Shown here: piece after piece, positions 55,129 to 63,836 of the stretch
Layout of the letters: every line of letters starts with the position of its first letter
Position numbering within the stretch: the first letter of the stretch is position 1
From: Candidatus Falkowbacteria bacterium CG10_big_fil_rev_8_21_14_0_10_37_14
GTDB taxonomy: Bacteria; Patescibacteriota; Patescibacteriia; Patescibacteriales; Patescibacteriaceae
DNA: 64,000 nt
Assembly: GCA_002778705.1 (NCBI GenBank)
Contig: PFAM01000023.1
Coordinates: forward strand, 33,188 to 97,187
Reading direction: 5' to 3'
Notes under the pieces: model-generated
The model's database searches: none
What the model saw: the letters and a program-made list of their open reading frames with translations, nothing else
Told to the model about the DNA's origin: nothing
Position numbers and translations under genes: made by a program

Positions 55129-56622
55129 TTAGAGATTTGATTTTAAAGTTTTGATTTTTAGAACCGCTTGGTTAAGACGTTTTAAAGTGAGCTCTCTGCC
55201 TAGCACTCCAGCCACTTCAAATGGTCCTGGGCTAGCCTTTAAACCTGTTAAAGCCACACGCAAAGGCCATAAATAATCACCAACTTTTTTTTCGCTGGTT
55301 TTTAACCACCCCACCATAGTTTTTTCTAAATACTCTTTATGCCAATCCTTTTCGCTAATTTTTTCTAGCTCTATTGAGATTTCTTCTAAATTATTTTTAG
55401 TCTGTTCAGCCGTCAAAGCTTTCCACAAAATTAATTCATTATCAAATTCAATCTTCTCACCAAAATAAAAACCAGTTAAACTATTAATATCGTTTAAAGT
55501 CTTTAATCTTTCTTTAATAGTCGGTATTATTTTTAGTAAATATTCATCATTTTGTTGTTCTGTTAATGATTTTTCCGCGCAAGTATTCCACAATGGTTTT
55601 AATAACGCTAACAATTCTTCGTCACTTTTAGCCCGAATATATACCCCATTGTAATAATCAAGTTTATCTATATCAAACACTGCCGAACTAACACCCATCC
55701 CGTCTAAAGCAAATTCTTGCTCCATTTCGGTTAAACTTAAAATCTCTTTATCGTGCTTAGGGTGCCAACCTAAGAGCACACAAAAATTAATCAAAGCCTC
55801 TGGTAAATAACCTTTATCTTTATATTGTTCCACAAACACATCACCTTGGCGTTTACTTAACTTACCGCCAGTTTTATTTAAAATAAGGGGCAGGTGAATA
55901 AACTTTGGCACTTCCCAACCAAAAGATTGATATAACAAAATATTTTTAGGAAAACTTGGTAGCCACTCATCACCACGAGTCACATGACTAATTTTCATTA
56001 AATGATCATCAACGATATTGGCAAAATGATATGTTGGTACGCCATCTGATTTAATTAAAACATGATCTTCTAAATCGGTTAATTTAAATTTAATATCTCC
56101 TCTAAGTTCATCATGGACTACAATTTCTCCATCTAATGGTAATTTTTGACGAATAACAAACGGTAAACCGTTAGCTTTTTTTTCTTCTACTTCTGCCTGA
56201 CTTAAATGACGACACTTTCGATTATAGCGTGGAGCCTCATGACGATCAGTTTGTTCTTTACGCATTTTTGTTAAATCATCAGCCGAGCAAAAACACGGAT
56301 AAGCTCCATCTTTATTTAATAGCTCATTAGTATATTTCTTATAAATATCCAAACGCTTAGATTGAATATAAGGACTATAACTTCCTCCGATATGTGGTCC
56401 TTCATCAAACTTGAGACCTATCCAATTCATAATCTCAATCAGACTGTCCACCGCCCCTACCACTTCTCTTTTCTGATCAGTATCTTCAATCCGTAAAATA
56501 AATTGACCTCTCATAGACTTAGCTAAAAGATAACCAAACAAAGCGGTACGCAAATTACCGATATGTAAGAATCCTGTGGGACTAGGTGCTAAACGCAATC
56601 TTACTTCTTTCATATTTTTCAT
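55129..56622 (-). CDS. gltX: glutamyl-tRNA synthetase
   Basis: A 497-residue class I synthetase. LAPSPTGFLHIGNLRTALFGYLL has the HIGH-type motif; GGKLSKRQGD is the KMSKS-type motif. Length and helical C-terminal anticodon domain are normal. Without glnS visible, it could also charge tRNA-Gln for GatCAB; nothing here decides that. Its first 4 bases overlap the upstream WecG-Nudix gene. Confidence 0.96.
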   Translation of the reverse strand: MKNMKEVRLRLAPSPTGFLHIGNLRTALFGYLLAKSMRGQFILRIEDTDQKREVVGAVDSLIEIMNWIGLKFDEGPHIGGSYSPYIQSKRLDIYKKYTNELLNKDGAYPCFCSADDLTKMRKEQTDRHEAPRYNRKCRHLSQAEVEEKKANGLPFVIRQKLPLDGEIVVHDELRGDIKFKLTDLEDHVLIKSDGVPTYHFANIVDDHLMKISHVTRGDEWLPSFPKNILLYQSFGWEVPKFIHLPLILNKTGGKLSKRQGDVFVEQYKDKGYLPEALINFCVLLGWHPKHDKEILSLTEMEQEFALDGMGVSSAVFDIDKLDYYNGVYIRAKSDEELLALLKPLWNTCAEKSLTEQQNDEYLLKIIPTIKERLKTLNDINSLTGFYFGEKIEFDNELILWKALTAEQTKNNLEEISIELEKISEKDWHKEYLEKTMVGWLKTSEKKVGDYLWPLRVALTGLKASPGPFEVAGVLGRELTLKRLNQAVLKIKTLKSNL

Positions 56623-57782
56623 TTTAAAGTTTCCTGATATTTTTCTAAATACAATTCATACGCTTGATGTACCACTGAGTCTGTCGCCTTTAATAATTCA
56701 TTAATTGGCACCCATTTATAGGCCTTATTTTCTGCTGACAAATAAATATCCTGTCGCTTGCCGGTATATTCTAAAATAAACAAACTCTGTCTTTGACCTT
56801 TGTAGCCCTCTAATGAATAACCTTTCGGCCACAAGTATTTATAGATTTTAGGATACACTCTTATGATATTAAAATCAGTTGTACCTAATTCTTCTAGCAT
56901 TTCTCTCTTTAAAGCTTGCTCATCTGATTCTCCGTAATTTCTACCACCTTGTGGTAACTTCCAAAAATCACGCCCTGGCTCTTTATTGGAATTAACAATT
57001 AAAACTTCTCTGTGACTATTATAGATAAAGCCTACCACACTAGGACGATAAAAAAATCTATTTATAATATCATGACGAACAAAAATCAATGGAAATTTAA
57101 TCACTGCATTAAAAATTCTTTTACTTCTTACTGACGGATTAATTATTAATCGCCACAACCACTCCAAACCGATTGCTCGCATTAATTTTGGTGCTCGTCT
57201 TACTTGGCCAGTTAAAAAATCTAAAGAACCGCCAACACCTATCGCCAATTTTAAACCATTACCATTAGCTTTTAATTTAGCCGCTAAAATGTCTTGCCAA
57301 GGTGCACCTAAAGCAACTAAAACCACTTCAGCTTGCCAATCATAAAAACTAGATTTTAAGTCATCACCACGATCAATAGACCAAATTTTAAAATTTAATT
57401 TTGGATATTTTTTATTAAAAACTTTTGTAATAACTTTTTCATCAGACAGGCTATCACTCCAATTTATAATAGCCACTTTTAAATTATTTTTTTCCGAAGC
57501 TGTTAAAATTATCGGCACTAAGTCCGCTCCGCTTAATCTTTCTAACTTCTTCGCCTTGCAAGCAGCAGTAATTACTAAACCAAAACCGTCTGGCACCGCC
57601 AAATCAGCTTGATTCAACACTACAGCAAATTCTTCATCTCGCAAAGCTTCTAATAAAAATTCTGGGTTTGGCGTCACTATTTGTCTAGCTTCAGACCCCC
57701 TTAGGTATGCTAAAACATTATCAACTATTTGTTCTTTAGTTAAAATCGAGATTTTTGTACCCAATATTTTAATTGTATCCAT
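56619..57782 (-). CDS. WecG/TagA/CpsF glycosyltransferase fused to a Nudix hydrolase
   Basis: A 387-residue protein. Residues about 1-235 are a WecG/TagA domain: VTPNPEFLLEAL, ADLAVPDGFGLV, RLSGADLV, and GVGGSLDFLTGQVRRAP. Residues about 240-387 are a Nudix domain with the box GGRNYGESDEQALKREMLEELG (G-x5-E-x7-REUxEE). The former adds ManNAc-type sugars to lipid-linked precursors; the latter cleaves nucleoside diphosphates linked to another group. Start chosen at 57782, where a TTGTTT-17-TATAAT promoter predicts +1 exactly; a longer start at 57821 overlaps that promoter. Confidence 0.9.
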   Translation of the reverse strand: MDTIKILGTKISILTKEQIVDNVLAYLRGSEARQIVTPNPEFLLEALRDEEFAVVLNQADLAVPDGFGLVITAACKAKKLERLSGADLVPIILTASEKNNLKVAIINWSDSLSDEKVITKVFNKKYPKLNFKIWSIDRGDDLKSSFYDWQAEVVLVALGAPWQDILAAKLKANGNGLKLAIGVGGSLDFLTGQVRRAPKLMRAIGLEWLWRLIINPSVRSKRIFNAVIKFPLIFVRHDIINRFFYRPSVVGFIYNSHREVLIVNSNKEPGRDFWKLPQGGRNYGESDEQALKREMLEELGTTDFNIIRVYPKIYKYLWPKGYSLEGYKGQRQSLFILEYTGKRQDIYLSAENKAYKWVPINELLKATDSVVHQAYELYLEKYQETLK

Positions 57783-57788
57783 AAAGCC

Positions 57789-57817
57789 ATTATAATTTAA
57801 GGTCCTAAAAAAAACAA
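57789..57817 (-). promoter_or_regulatory. leaderless promoter of the WecG-Nudix gene
   Basis: Minus strand TTGTTT (57812-57817), 17-base spacer, TATAAT (57789-57794). +1 coincides with the ATG at 57782. Confidence 0.8.
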
Positions 57818-57851
57818 GCAAAAAAGGACTTGAAAAAACAAGTCCCTATAT

Positions 57852-58241
57852 TTAAAATCCGCCTGCTATATTTTGACTCCAAAGCAATTTGTCCTGAACT
57901 TCATTATGAGGTATTTTTTCTAACTGCCTCAATCTTTTCTCTGCTTGCTGTTTTATACGTTCAGTTTGCCACCAGACACTAGCATAAACCAGTAATTCAG
58001 ACCAATAATTCGCCGCTTTATCACGTTTTACAAAAATATAATCCGTACTTAATAACTCTCGTAATTCTCCATATTGCTCTATCATAATCGTTAGAGCATA
58101 ACCACCGATCATATCATTGTCAGTAACTCCAACTTTAGAGTACGGCGGCAAAGGGCCTGATATATCTATCCTAAAAGCACTAAGCGGCGTCTCAGCAATT
58201 ATTTTAGCTGTGTTTTTGCTTAACATTAGCCTACTCTCCAT
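57852..58241 (-). CDS. hypothetical protein
   Basis: A 129-residue soluble protein with a Trp/Tyr-containing helical centre (YWSELLVYASVWWQTERIKQQAEKRLRQLEKI). No family recognised. A second in-frame ATG at 58226 has an AGTAGG 5 bases upstream and may be the true start. A TTGACA (58283-58288) with TAGATT at 17 bases lies upstream. Confidence 0.6.
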   Translation of the reverse strand: MESRLMLSKNTAKIIAETPLSAFRIDISGPLPPYSKVGVTDNDMIGGYALTIMIEQYGELRELLSTDYIFVKRDKAANYWSELLVYASVWWQTERIKQQAEKRLRQLEKIPHNEVQDKLLWSQNIAGGF

Positions 58242-58329
58242 TTATTAAGAACTATTATCAATCTATATTTATTATACATATTTGTCAACCTCTTAACTTG
58301 ACTTTATAACCTCAAATTATTATAATTAT

Positions 58330-58356
58330 TTAGCAGTCCTTGACTAAGACTGCTAA
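58330..58356. promoter_or_regulatory. CIRCE-like operator (HrcA site)
   Basis: TTAGCAGTC (58330-58338), exactly 9 bases, GACTGCTAA (58348-58356). CIRCE is TTAGCACTC-N9-GAGTGCTAA; the two changes are symmetric, so pairing is preserved. It covers the -35 of the clpB promoter, consistent with repression by HrcA at normal temperature. Confidence 0.85.
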
Positions 58357-58368
58357 CAGTTTTATACT
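58340..58368 (+). promoter_or_regulatory. clpB promoter
   Basis: TTGACT (58340-58345), 17-base spacer, TATACT (58363-58368). The -35 is in the central part of the CIRCE-like element. Confidence 0.85.
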
Positions 58369-58391
58369 GTTTACTTACAGTTATTGTTCCC

Positions 58392-58427
58392 AACTTTATA
58401 AACTTTAGGAACTTTATAAACTTATAC
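58392..58427. repeat. 9-bp tandem repeat in the clpB leader
   Basis: Four 9-bp units: AACTTTATA, AACTTTAGG, AACTTTATA, AACTTATAC, ending 3 bases before the ATG. One arm only. Confidence 0.8.
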
Positions 58428-58430
58428 TCT

Positions 58431-61085
58431 ATGTTTGATAAATTTACTAACAAAGCCCAGGAAGCTATCATTAATGCCCAAATTGTTGCTCAAGAATTTG
58501 GTCAACAACATATTGGATCCCTTCACATGCTCATTTCTTTAATCGAGCAATCTGACAGTTTAGTTCGATCTGTTTTAGAAAAATTCAAAGTCAGCCCAGA
58601 AGCTGTCTTAGAAAGAGCTGAAATTGAAATTGAAAAAATGCCTAAAATGCAGGTAGAGTCCAGTGTGGGAATGGTTCAAGGCACCGCCGAAATGGCCGCC
58701 GTTTTAGACGGAGCCAGTGCTCATGCTGAAAAAATGGGCGACGATTTTATTTCTACCGAGCACATCTTACTTGGCATCTTAACTGCTAAAAACAAAGGTA
58801 AGCAAATTCTAACAAATTTTGGTTTAGATTTTGAAAAAACTTTGGTCGTTTTAAAAGATTTACGGGGTAATTTAAAAGTAGATTCTCATAACCCAGAAAA
58901 TAAATATCGTGTTTTAGAAAAATACACCGTGAACTTAACTGACATGGCCGCCGCCGGTAAACTAGATCCCGTTATTGGTCGTGATGAAGAAATTCGTCGC
59001 ATTATGCAGGTTTTATCTCGTCGTATTAAAAACAATCCAGTTTTAATTGGCGAAGCTGGCACTGGTAAAACTGCTATTGTCGAAGGTCTAGCTCAACGCA
59101 TTATCGCTGGAGACATACCAGAAACTTTAAAAAACAAAGTTTTAATTGCTTTAGACTTGGGAGCTTTGATTGCTGGTACCAAATTTCGCGGAGAATTTGA
59201 AGAACGCTTAAAAGCTGTCTTGAAAGAAATTAAAGCTGCTGATGGTAAGTTTATTCTGTTCATTGATGAATTACACACCATTGTTGGTGCTGGTGCCTCC
59301 GAAGGTTCTATGGATGCCTCCAACATGCTTAAACCTGCTTTAGCCCGTGGTGATATTATCACTATTGGAGCTACTACTACTAAAGAATACCAAAAATACA
59401 TTGAAAAAGACTCTGCGTTAGAACGTCGTTTTCAGCCGGTTGTCGTTAACGAACCTTCACTAGAAGACGCTATTGATATTTTGCGTGGCATCAAAGAAAA
59501 ATATGAAGTTCACCATGGCGTAAAAATTACCGACTCCGCTGTTATTGCTGCCGTCAACTTATCTAGTCGTTATATTACTGAACGCTTTTTGCCAGACAAA
59601 GCTGTTGACTTAATGGACGAAGCTTGTTCTGCTTTGCGTATGGAAATTGATTCCTGCCCAGAAGAACTAGACCAGCTTAAGCGTGAAACTAAAAGATTAG
59701 AGATTAGTAAAGCTGGCACTGAACAGGAAATCAAAACAGCCGAAAGTAAAGAAAAAAAGAAATTGCAATCTAAACTTCGCCTTATTAGCACTAAGCTAGC
59801 AAAATTACAAGAACAAACCCACCAGTTAGACTTACATTGGCAAAATGAAAAAACTATTATTTCTAAAATTCGTTTAGCTAAACAGGAAATTGATAAACAA
59901 AAAGCTCAGGCTGATATTTATCAAAGAAGCGGTGAAGACTTAGCTAAGGTAGCTGAAATTCGCTATGGTCGTATTCCAGACTTAGAAAAACAAATTAAAC
60001 AAGCCGAAACCGAATTAGTTCAAATCCAATCTGCTGGTCAAAAGATTTTAACCGAAGAGATTGACGCCGAAGGTATTGCAAAAGTGGTCGCCAAATGGAC
60101 TGGCGTACCAGTTTCTAAAATGCTAGAGTCTGAAATTAAAAAACTAGCTCGCTTAGAAGATGAACTGGCTAAAAATGTTGTCGATCAAGACAGTGCTATT
60201 AAAGCCGTATCTAATGCTATTCGTCGCAGTCGTGCTGGGATTAACGAAGAAAAGCGCCCGATTGGTTCTTTCTTATTTGTCGGCCCCACCGGTGTCGGTA
60301 AAACCGAATTAGCTAAAGTGTTAGCTCATTTCTTATTTAATGATCCATCAGCCATGATTCGTTTTGATATGAGTGAGTTTATGGAAAAACACAGCGTTGC
60401 TAAATTAATAGGCTCGCCACCTGGTTATGTCGGACATGACGAAGGTGGACAACTAACCGACAAAATTCGTCGCAAACCATACAGCGTTATCTTATTTGAT
60501 GAAATTGAAAAAGCTCACCCCGAAGTCTTTAATATATTATTGCAAATTTTAGACGACGGTCAGTTAACTGATTCTAACGGTCGTTTAGCTAATTTCAAAA
60601 ACAGTATTATTATTATGACTTCCAATCTTGGCAATGAAGTAATTTCTGAATTCTCTATCGGCTTTTCAGACGCCACAAATAAGCAAGAGGCTGACACCCA
60701 ACGCCGTGGCGAAATGAAAGAAAGAATTGATAAAGTTTTACGTGGTCATTTCAAATTAGAATTCTTAAATCGTATTGATGAAATTGTCATCTTCCGTCAT
60801 TTATCCAAAGAAGGCTTAGCTAAAATAGTTGACTTAGAATTAGCTAAAGTAGAACATCGTTTAGGTCGCAAAGATATAACTTTGCGCATCAACAAAAAAG
60901 TTAAAACCATGTTAGCTGATAAAGGCTTTGATCAAACCTTTGGGGCTAGACCTTTAAAACGTAAAATTCAAGAGTTAATCTTAGATGAGTTAGCCATGGA
61001 GATTATTGAAGGCAAAATTAAAGCCGGCGACAATGTTGCTATTACCATCGGCTTTAAAAACAAAGTAGAGTTTGCTGTGCGTTAA
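58431..61085 (+). CDS. clpB: ATP-dependent chaperone ClpB
   Basis: An 884-residue Hsp100 protein. Two N-terminal Clp_N repeats, nucleotide domain 1 with Walker A GEAGTGKT (207-214), a long coiled-coil M domain (about 405-530, containing [16 protein letters not shown] and [15 protein letters not shown]), and nucleotide domain 2 with GPTGVGKT (618-625). The long M domain and lack of an evident ClpP-binding loop mark ClpB rather than ClpC. It rescues aggregated proteins with DnaK. The CIRCE-like operator indicates heat-shock control. Confidence 0.93.
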   Translation: MFDKFTNKAQEAIINAQIVAQEFGQQHIGSLHMLISLIEQSDSLVRSVLEKFKVSPEAVLERAEIEIEKMPKMQVESSVGMVQGTAEMAAVLDGASAHAEKMGDDFISTEHILLGILTAKNKGKQILTNFGLDFEKTLVVLKDLRGNLKVDSHNPENKYRVLEKYTVNLTDMAAAGKLDPVIGRDEEIRRIMQVLSRRIKNNPVLIGEAGTGKTAIVEGLAQRIIAGDIPETLKNKVLIALDLGALIAGTKFRGEFEERLKAVLKEIKAADGKFILFIDELHTIVGAGASEGSMDASNMLKPALARGDIITIGATTTKEYQKYIEKDSALERRFQPVVVNEPSLEDAIDILRGIKEKYEVHHGVKITDSAVIAAVNLSSRYITERFLPDKAVDLMDEACSALRMEIDSCPEELDQLKRETKRLEISKAGTEQEIKTAESKEKKKLQSKLRLISTKLAKLQEQTHQLDLHWQNEKTIISKIRLAKQEIDKQKAQADIYQRSGEDLAKVAEIRYGRIPDLEKQIKQAETELVQIQSAGQKILTEEIDAEGIAKVVAKWTGVPVSKMLESEIKKLARLEDELAKNVVDQDSAIKAVSNAIRRSRAGINEEKRPIGSFLFVGPTGVGKTELAKVLAHFLFNDPSAMIRFDMSEFMEKHSVAKLIGSPPGYVGHDEGGQLTDKIRRKPYSVILFDEIEKAHPEVFNILLQILDDGQLTDSNGRLANFKNSIIIMTSNLGNEVISEFSIGFSDATNKQEADTQRRGEMKERIDKVLRGHFKLEFLNRIDEIVIFRHLSKEGLAKIVDLELAKVEHRLGRKDITLRINKKVKTMLADKGFDQTFGARPLKRKIQELILDELAMEIIEGKIKAGDNVAITIGFKNKVEFAVR

Positions 61086-61146
61086 AGAATATTGACATCC
61101 GGCATCCACCGAAGTCTATCCAAACAGCGAAAAGTATTCTATTAAA

Positions 61147-61180
61147 GAAAGACAGCTTTAAAATTTTAAGTCTGTCTTTC
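61147..61180 (+). terminator. terminator of clpB
   Basis: GAAAGACAG (61147-61155) pairs with CTGTCTTTC (61172-61180), inner AT-rich pairing, then ACTTTTTC. Confidence 0.78.
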
Positions 61181-61193
61181 ACTTTTTCTCTGA

Positions 61194-61210
61194 AACTTTA
61201 TAAACTTATA
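61194..61210. repeat. short copy of the 9-bp repeat
   Basis: About two units, AACTTTATA and AACTTATAA, just before the next promoter. Confidence 0.5.
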
Positions 61211-61212
61211 AT

Positions 61213-61241
61213 TAGACATTCTTTAAAAAATGACCTATACT
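61213..61241 (+). promoter_or_regulatory. promoter of the 61261 gene
   Basis: TAGACA (61213-61218), 17-base spacer, TATACT (61236-61241). Leader about 13 bases. Confidence 0.78.
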
Positions 61242-61260
61242 GAAACAATAACTTGAAACT

Positions 61261-62649
61261 ATGAAAATAAGCTACTATTTCTGGTTGTTGCTTTTCTTTT
61301 GCCTACCTCTTTCAGTAGTTGCACAAAGCCTACCAGACCCTAATTTTAACCCTAATTACATCATTTCCGATTATGATATCTTAAGTTACGGGACAATGAC
61401 AGCCGAACAAATTCAATCATTCTTGGTTAGTAAAAATTCTTACTTAAGTAATTACATCGTTACCGATCCAAATAATCGACAACTAATGGCTTCTCAGGCA
61501 ATTTATGAGATTTCTCAAACTAATCGAGTTAATGCCAGATTTATTTTAGTATTACTTCAAAAAGAACAAGGCTTGATAGAAGCTATTTCGGCTAAACAAA
61601 GCCAATTAGATTGGGCTACTGGTTATGGTTGTCCTGATGGTGGAAGCTGTAACGATCGCTGGCGTGGATTATGGAAACAAATCAACTCAGCTTCTCTACA
61701 ATTTCGTGATTATTTAGAAAACCCAAATCTTTATACTTATAAAAAGGGTCAAACTTACGATTTTAGCAATCCTTATTCTACCACCATTAAAGGCACTGTT
61801 CAGGTAACCCCCACTAATGACGGAACCGCCGCTTTATATAACTACACTCCTCATGTTTATAACGGCAACTATAATTTTTGGAAATTATGGCATCGTTATT
61901 TTTTTTCTGTAGCCTATCCTAACGGTACCCTGCTCCAAACTGTAGATGAACCTGGCGTCTGGTTAATTCAAAACGGCCAACGTCGTGCCTTTTTAGCTAA
62001 AGGTGCTTTAGTTTCTCGTTTTGATATCAGTAAGGTTATCACTGTCGCTAAAGGCGAAATTAATCATTATCCAATTGGTGCACCAATTCGCTTTCCGCAA
62101 TATTCAATAGTTCGTTCCCCAGCTGACCAACTCTATCTTTTAGTAGACGACACCAAACGACCTTTTGCCGATAAAACTGTTTTCAAAAAACTTGGCTACA
62201 ATCCAGAAGAAGTGTTATTGGCTACCGACAACGATTTACTTTCTTATAGCTATGGCGAACCGATTACTGCAGAAGACGCTTATCCAACCGGAGCTCTCTT
62301 ACAAAACAACAAAACCGGCGGCGTTTATTTTGTACAAGCTGGAACCAAGGCCCCACTTCCTGACGCCGTTTTCTTAAAAACCCGTTTTAAGAACAAAAAA
62401 ATAATTTCCACCACACCAGCCAAATTAGAAAAATATCAAACAGTTCAACCCGTTAAATTTGTTGATGGCGATTTAGTTAAGATAGAAAACGGTTTTACTA
62501 TTTATGTAGCTGAAAACGGCTTACTTCGCCCTATCATTTCTCAAACAGCTTTTGAAAAATTAGGTTACAAAATTAACAATGTCATTATTATCAGTCCTAG
62601 ATTATTTATGACCTATCAAATAGGCAACAGCTTAGGCGGATCTCAATAA
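61261..62649 (+). CDS. secreted protein with lysozyme-like N-domain and surface repeats
   Basis: A 462-residue protein with a signal peptide (cleavage probably after SVVAQ, residue 22). About 25-220 is a domain I associate with Patescibacteria and Actinobacteria secreted proteins: MTAEQIQSFLVSK, FILVLLQKEQGLI and WATGYGCPDGG, with a Glu in QKEQ that could be catalytic as in lysozyme/lytic transglycosylase folds. The rest holds about three repeats of 65-75 residues (G-T-LLQ, PGVWLIQNGQRRAFL, FKKLGY). Likely acts on or binds the cell wall; catalysis is inferred. Confidence 0.75.
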   Translation: MKISYYFWLLLFFCLPLSVVAQSLPDPNFNPNYIISDYDILSYGTMTAEQIQSFLVSKNSYLSNYIVTDPNNRQLMASQAIYEISQTNRVNARFILVLLQKEQGLIEAISAKQSQLDWATGYGCPDGGSCNDRWRGLWKQINSASLQFRDYLENPNLYTYKKGQTYDFSNPYSTTIKGTVQVTPTNDGTAALYNYTPHVYNGNYNFWKLWHRYFFSVAYPNGTLLQTVDEPGVWLIQNGQRRAFLAKGALVSRFDISKVITVAKGEINHYPIGAPIRFPQYSIVRSPADQLYLLVDDTKRPFADKTVFKKLGYNPEEVLLATDNDLLSYSYGEPITAEDAYPTGALLQNNKTGGVYFVQAGTKAPLPDAVFLKTRFKNKKIISTTPAKLEKYQTVQPVKFVDGDLVKIENGFTIYVAENGLLRPIISQTAFEKLGYKINNVIIISPRLFMTYQIGNSLGGSQ

Positions 62650-62650
62650 T

Positions 62651-63433
62651 ATGGCTTTAGTTTTTGCCGGCATTACCGGTCACTCATCAGCACTTTTACC
62701 TGGGCTAGCCACTAGTCATCTACCTATTTTACAACCAGCCCTTAATTATAAGACTCACATTCTTAAGGAATTAAATAATAGCCACCCGGAATCTGTTATT
62801 ATACTTTCTCCGCACGGACCACTTAGTTCTTTGGGGCCCACTTTAAATATTCAAAAAGAGTTTAAGGTGGATTTTAGCAATTTTGGAGATTTAGCCACCA
62901 AGTTTGAAGTTAAAGGCGACAGTCTTTTGGCTGACGACTTACTTAAAGCTTCTTTTCCTGAATTTAAACTTCAGGCTTGCAGTCAGACTTTGGATTACGC
63001 TTCTGCTATACCGCTAGTTACTTTAATTGGTCAGCTTAACTTTTCAGTTTTGCCAACCTATCCTTGTCTTACTGATAATTTAACTGAACATTATAATTTT
63101 GGATGTTGGCTTGGAAATTATATCCGCCAAAGTCACCAAGCTATTGCCGTTATTTCTTCTGTTGCCTTGTCACATCGTTTAACGCGTGGTTCACCAGGTG
63201 GCTTTAGTCACAGTGGTAAATGGTTTGACAAGCAAGTTATAAACGCTTTAAAGCAGAATGACTGGGAAATCTTAAACGCTATTAATCCAGAAGTAGTTGC
63301 TGATGTTCAAGAATGTGGTTTATATAACATCGTCATCATGATGGGCATAATGTCTAATTTTGAAGATAAGTTTAAATTACTGGGCTACGAACAACCGGTC
63401 GGCGTCGGTTGGCTCTACGGGATCTATCAATAA
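62651..63433 (+). CDS. class III extradiol dioxygenase subunit B-like (LigB/Memo-type) protein
   Basis: A 260-residue protein with the LigB-like fold: FAGITGHSSALLP (His11), LSPHGPL, DFSNFGDLATKFE, SVALSHRLTRGSPGG and FDKQVINAL. The family shares its fold with Memo proteins; those without a ring-cleaving role are often of unknown function. All expected His positions appear kept. It starts 1 base after the preceding gene and stops inside the shared terminator. Confidence 0.82.
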   Translation: MALVFAGITGHSSALLPGLATSHLPILQPALNYKTHILKELNNSHPESVIILSPHGPLSSLGPTLNIQKEFKVDFSNFGDLATKFEVKGDSLLADDLLKASFPEFKLQACSQTLDYASAIPLVTLIGQLNFSVLPTYPCLTDNLTEHYNFGCWLGNYIRQSHQAIAVISSVALSHRLTRGSPGGFSHSGKWFDKQVINALKQNDWEILNAINPEVVADVQECGLYNIVIMMGIMSNFEDKFKLLGYEQPVGVGWLYGIYQ

Positions 63434-63464
63434 AAAACAACTTTGATTAATCAAAGTTGTTTTT
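63433..63464. terminator. 32-bp perfect palindrome, bidirectional terminator
   Basis: Arms 63433-63448 and 63449-63464 pair perfectly (AAAAACAACTTTGATT and complement). It overlaps the final codons of the minus-strand gene (KNNFD-stop) and follows the plus-strand stop. Confidence 0.85.
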
Positions 63465-63800
63465 AGTTTTTGTTTTCTTTGGCCACGAATTTGGCGGATA
63501 TACTTTCGGTGCCGGAGCCGGCTTACCTAGATTAGTTAAAATTTTAAAAAAATATTTCCAAGCCTCTCCATCTTTACACAACTCTTTAGTATCCGTCACC
63601 GCCCTTTCAATCACCGCCTTAGAATGTTTTTTACAAGCCTGAAAGACACTAGCACGCTTAAAATTAGGGATATTTAGATCCCTAATGACGACTAAAGCAA
63701 AATCCTGCCATTCATGAGCCGGCGGTTTAACCTTAGGTTTAACTAGTTGTTTGGAAAACAACGACCCCATGGATTCCAATTCTGATTGACGTTTAATCAT
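63447..63800 (-). CDS. hypothetical basic protein
   Basis: A 117-residue Lys-rich protein (KPKVKPPAHEWQDFALVVIRDL near the start, a proline- and lysine-rich end). No membrane segment or known domain. Its promoter (TTGACG-16-TACAAT, extended TGC) predicts +1 two bases before the ATG. Final codons lie in the terminator. Confidence 0.65.
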   Translation of the reverse strand: MIKRQSELESMGSLFSKQLVKPKVKPPAHEWQDFALVVIRDLNIPNFKRASVFQACKKHSKAVIERAVTDTKELCKDGEAWKYFFKILTNLGKPAPAPKVYPPNSWPKKTKTKNNFD

Positions 63801-63808
63801 AGAACCTT

Positions 63809-63836
63809 ATTGTAGCAGTCAAGCGTCAACCGTCAA
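63809..63836 (-). promoter_or_regulatory. near-leaderless promoter with three tandem -35-like boxes
   Basis: Minus strand TACAAT (63809-63814) with TGC extension; TTGACG at 63831-63836 gives 16-base spacing. Two more boxes (TTGACG 63824-63829, TTGACT 63817-63822) repeat at a 7-base period. Confidence 0.68.

Noticed and set aside
57783-57821. Longer start for the WecG-Nudix gene
   Set aside because: The extension lies within its own promoter (-35 and -10).
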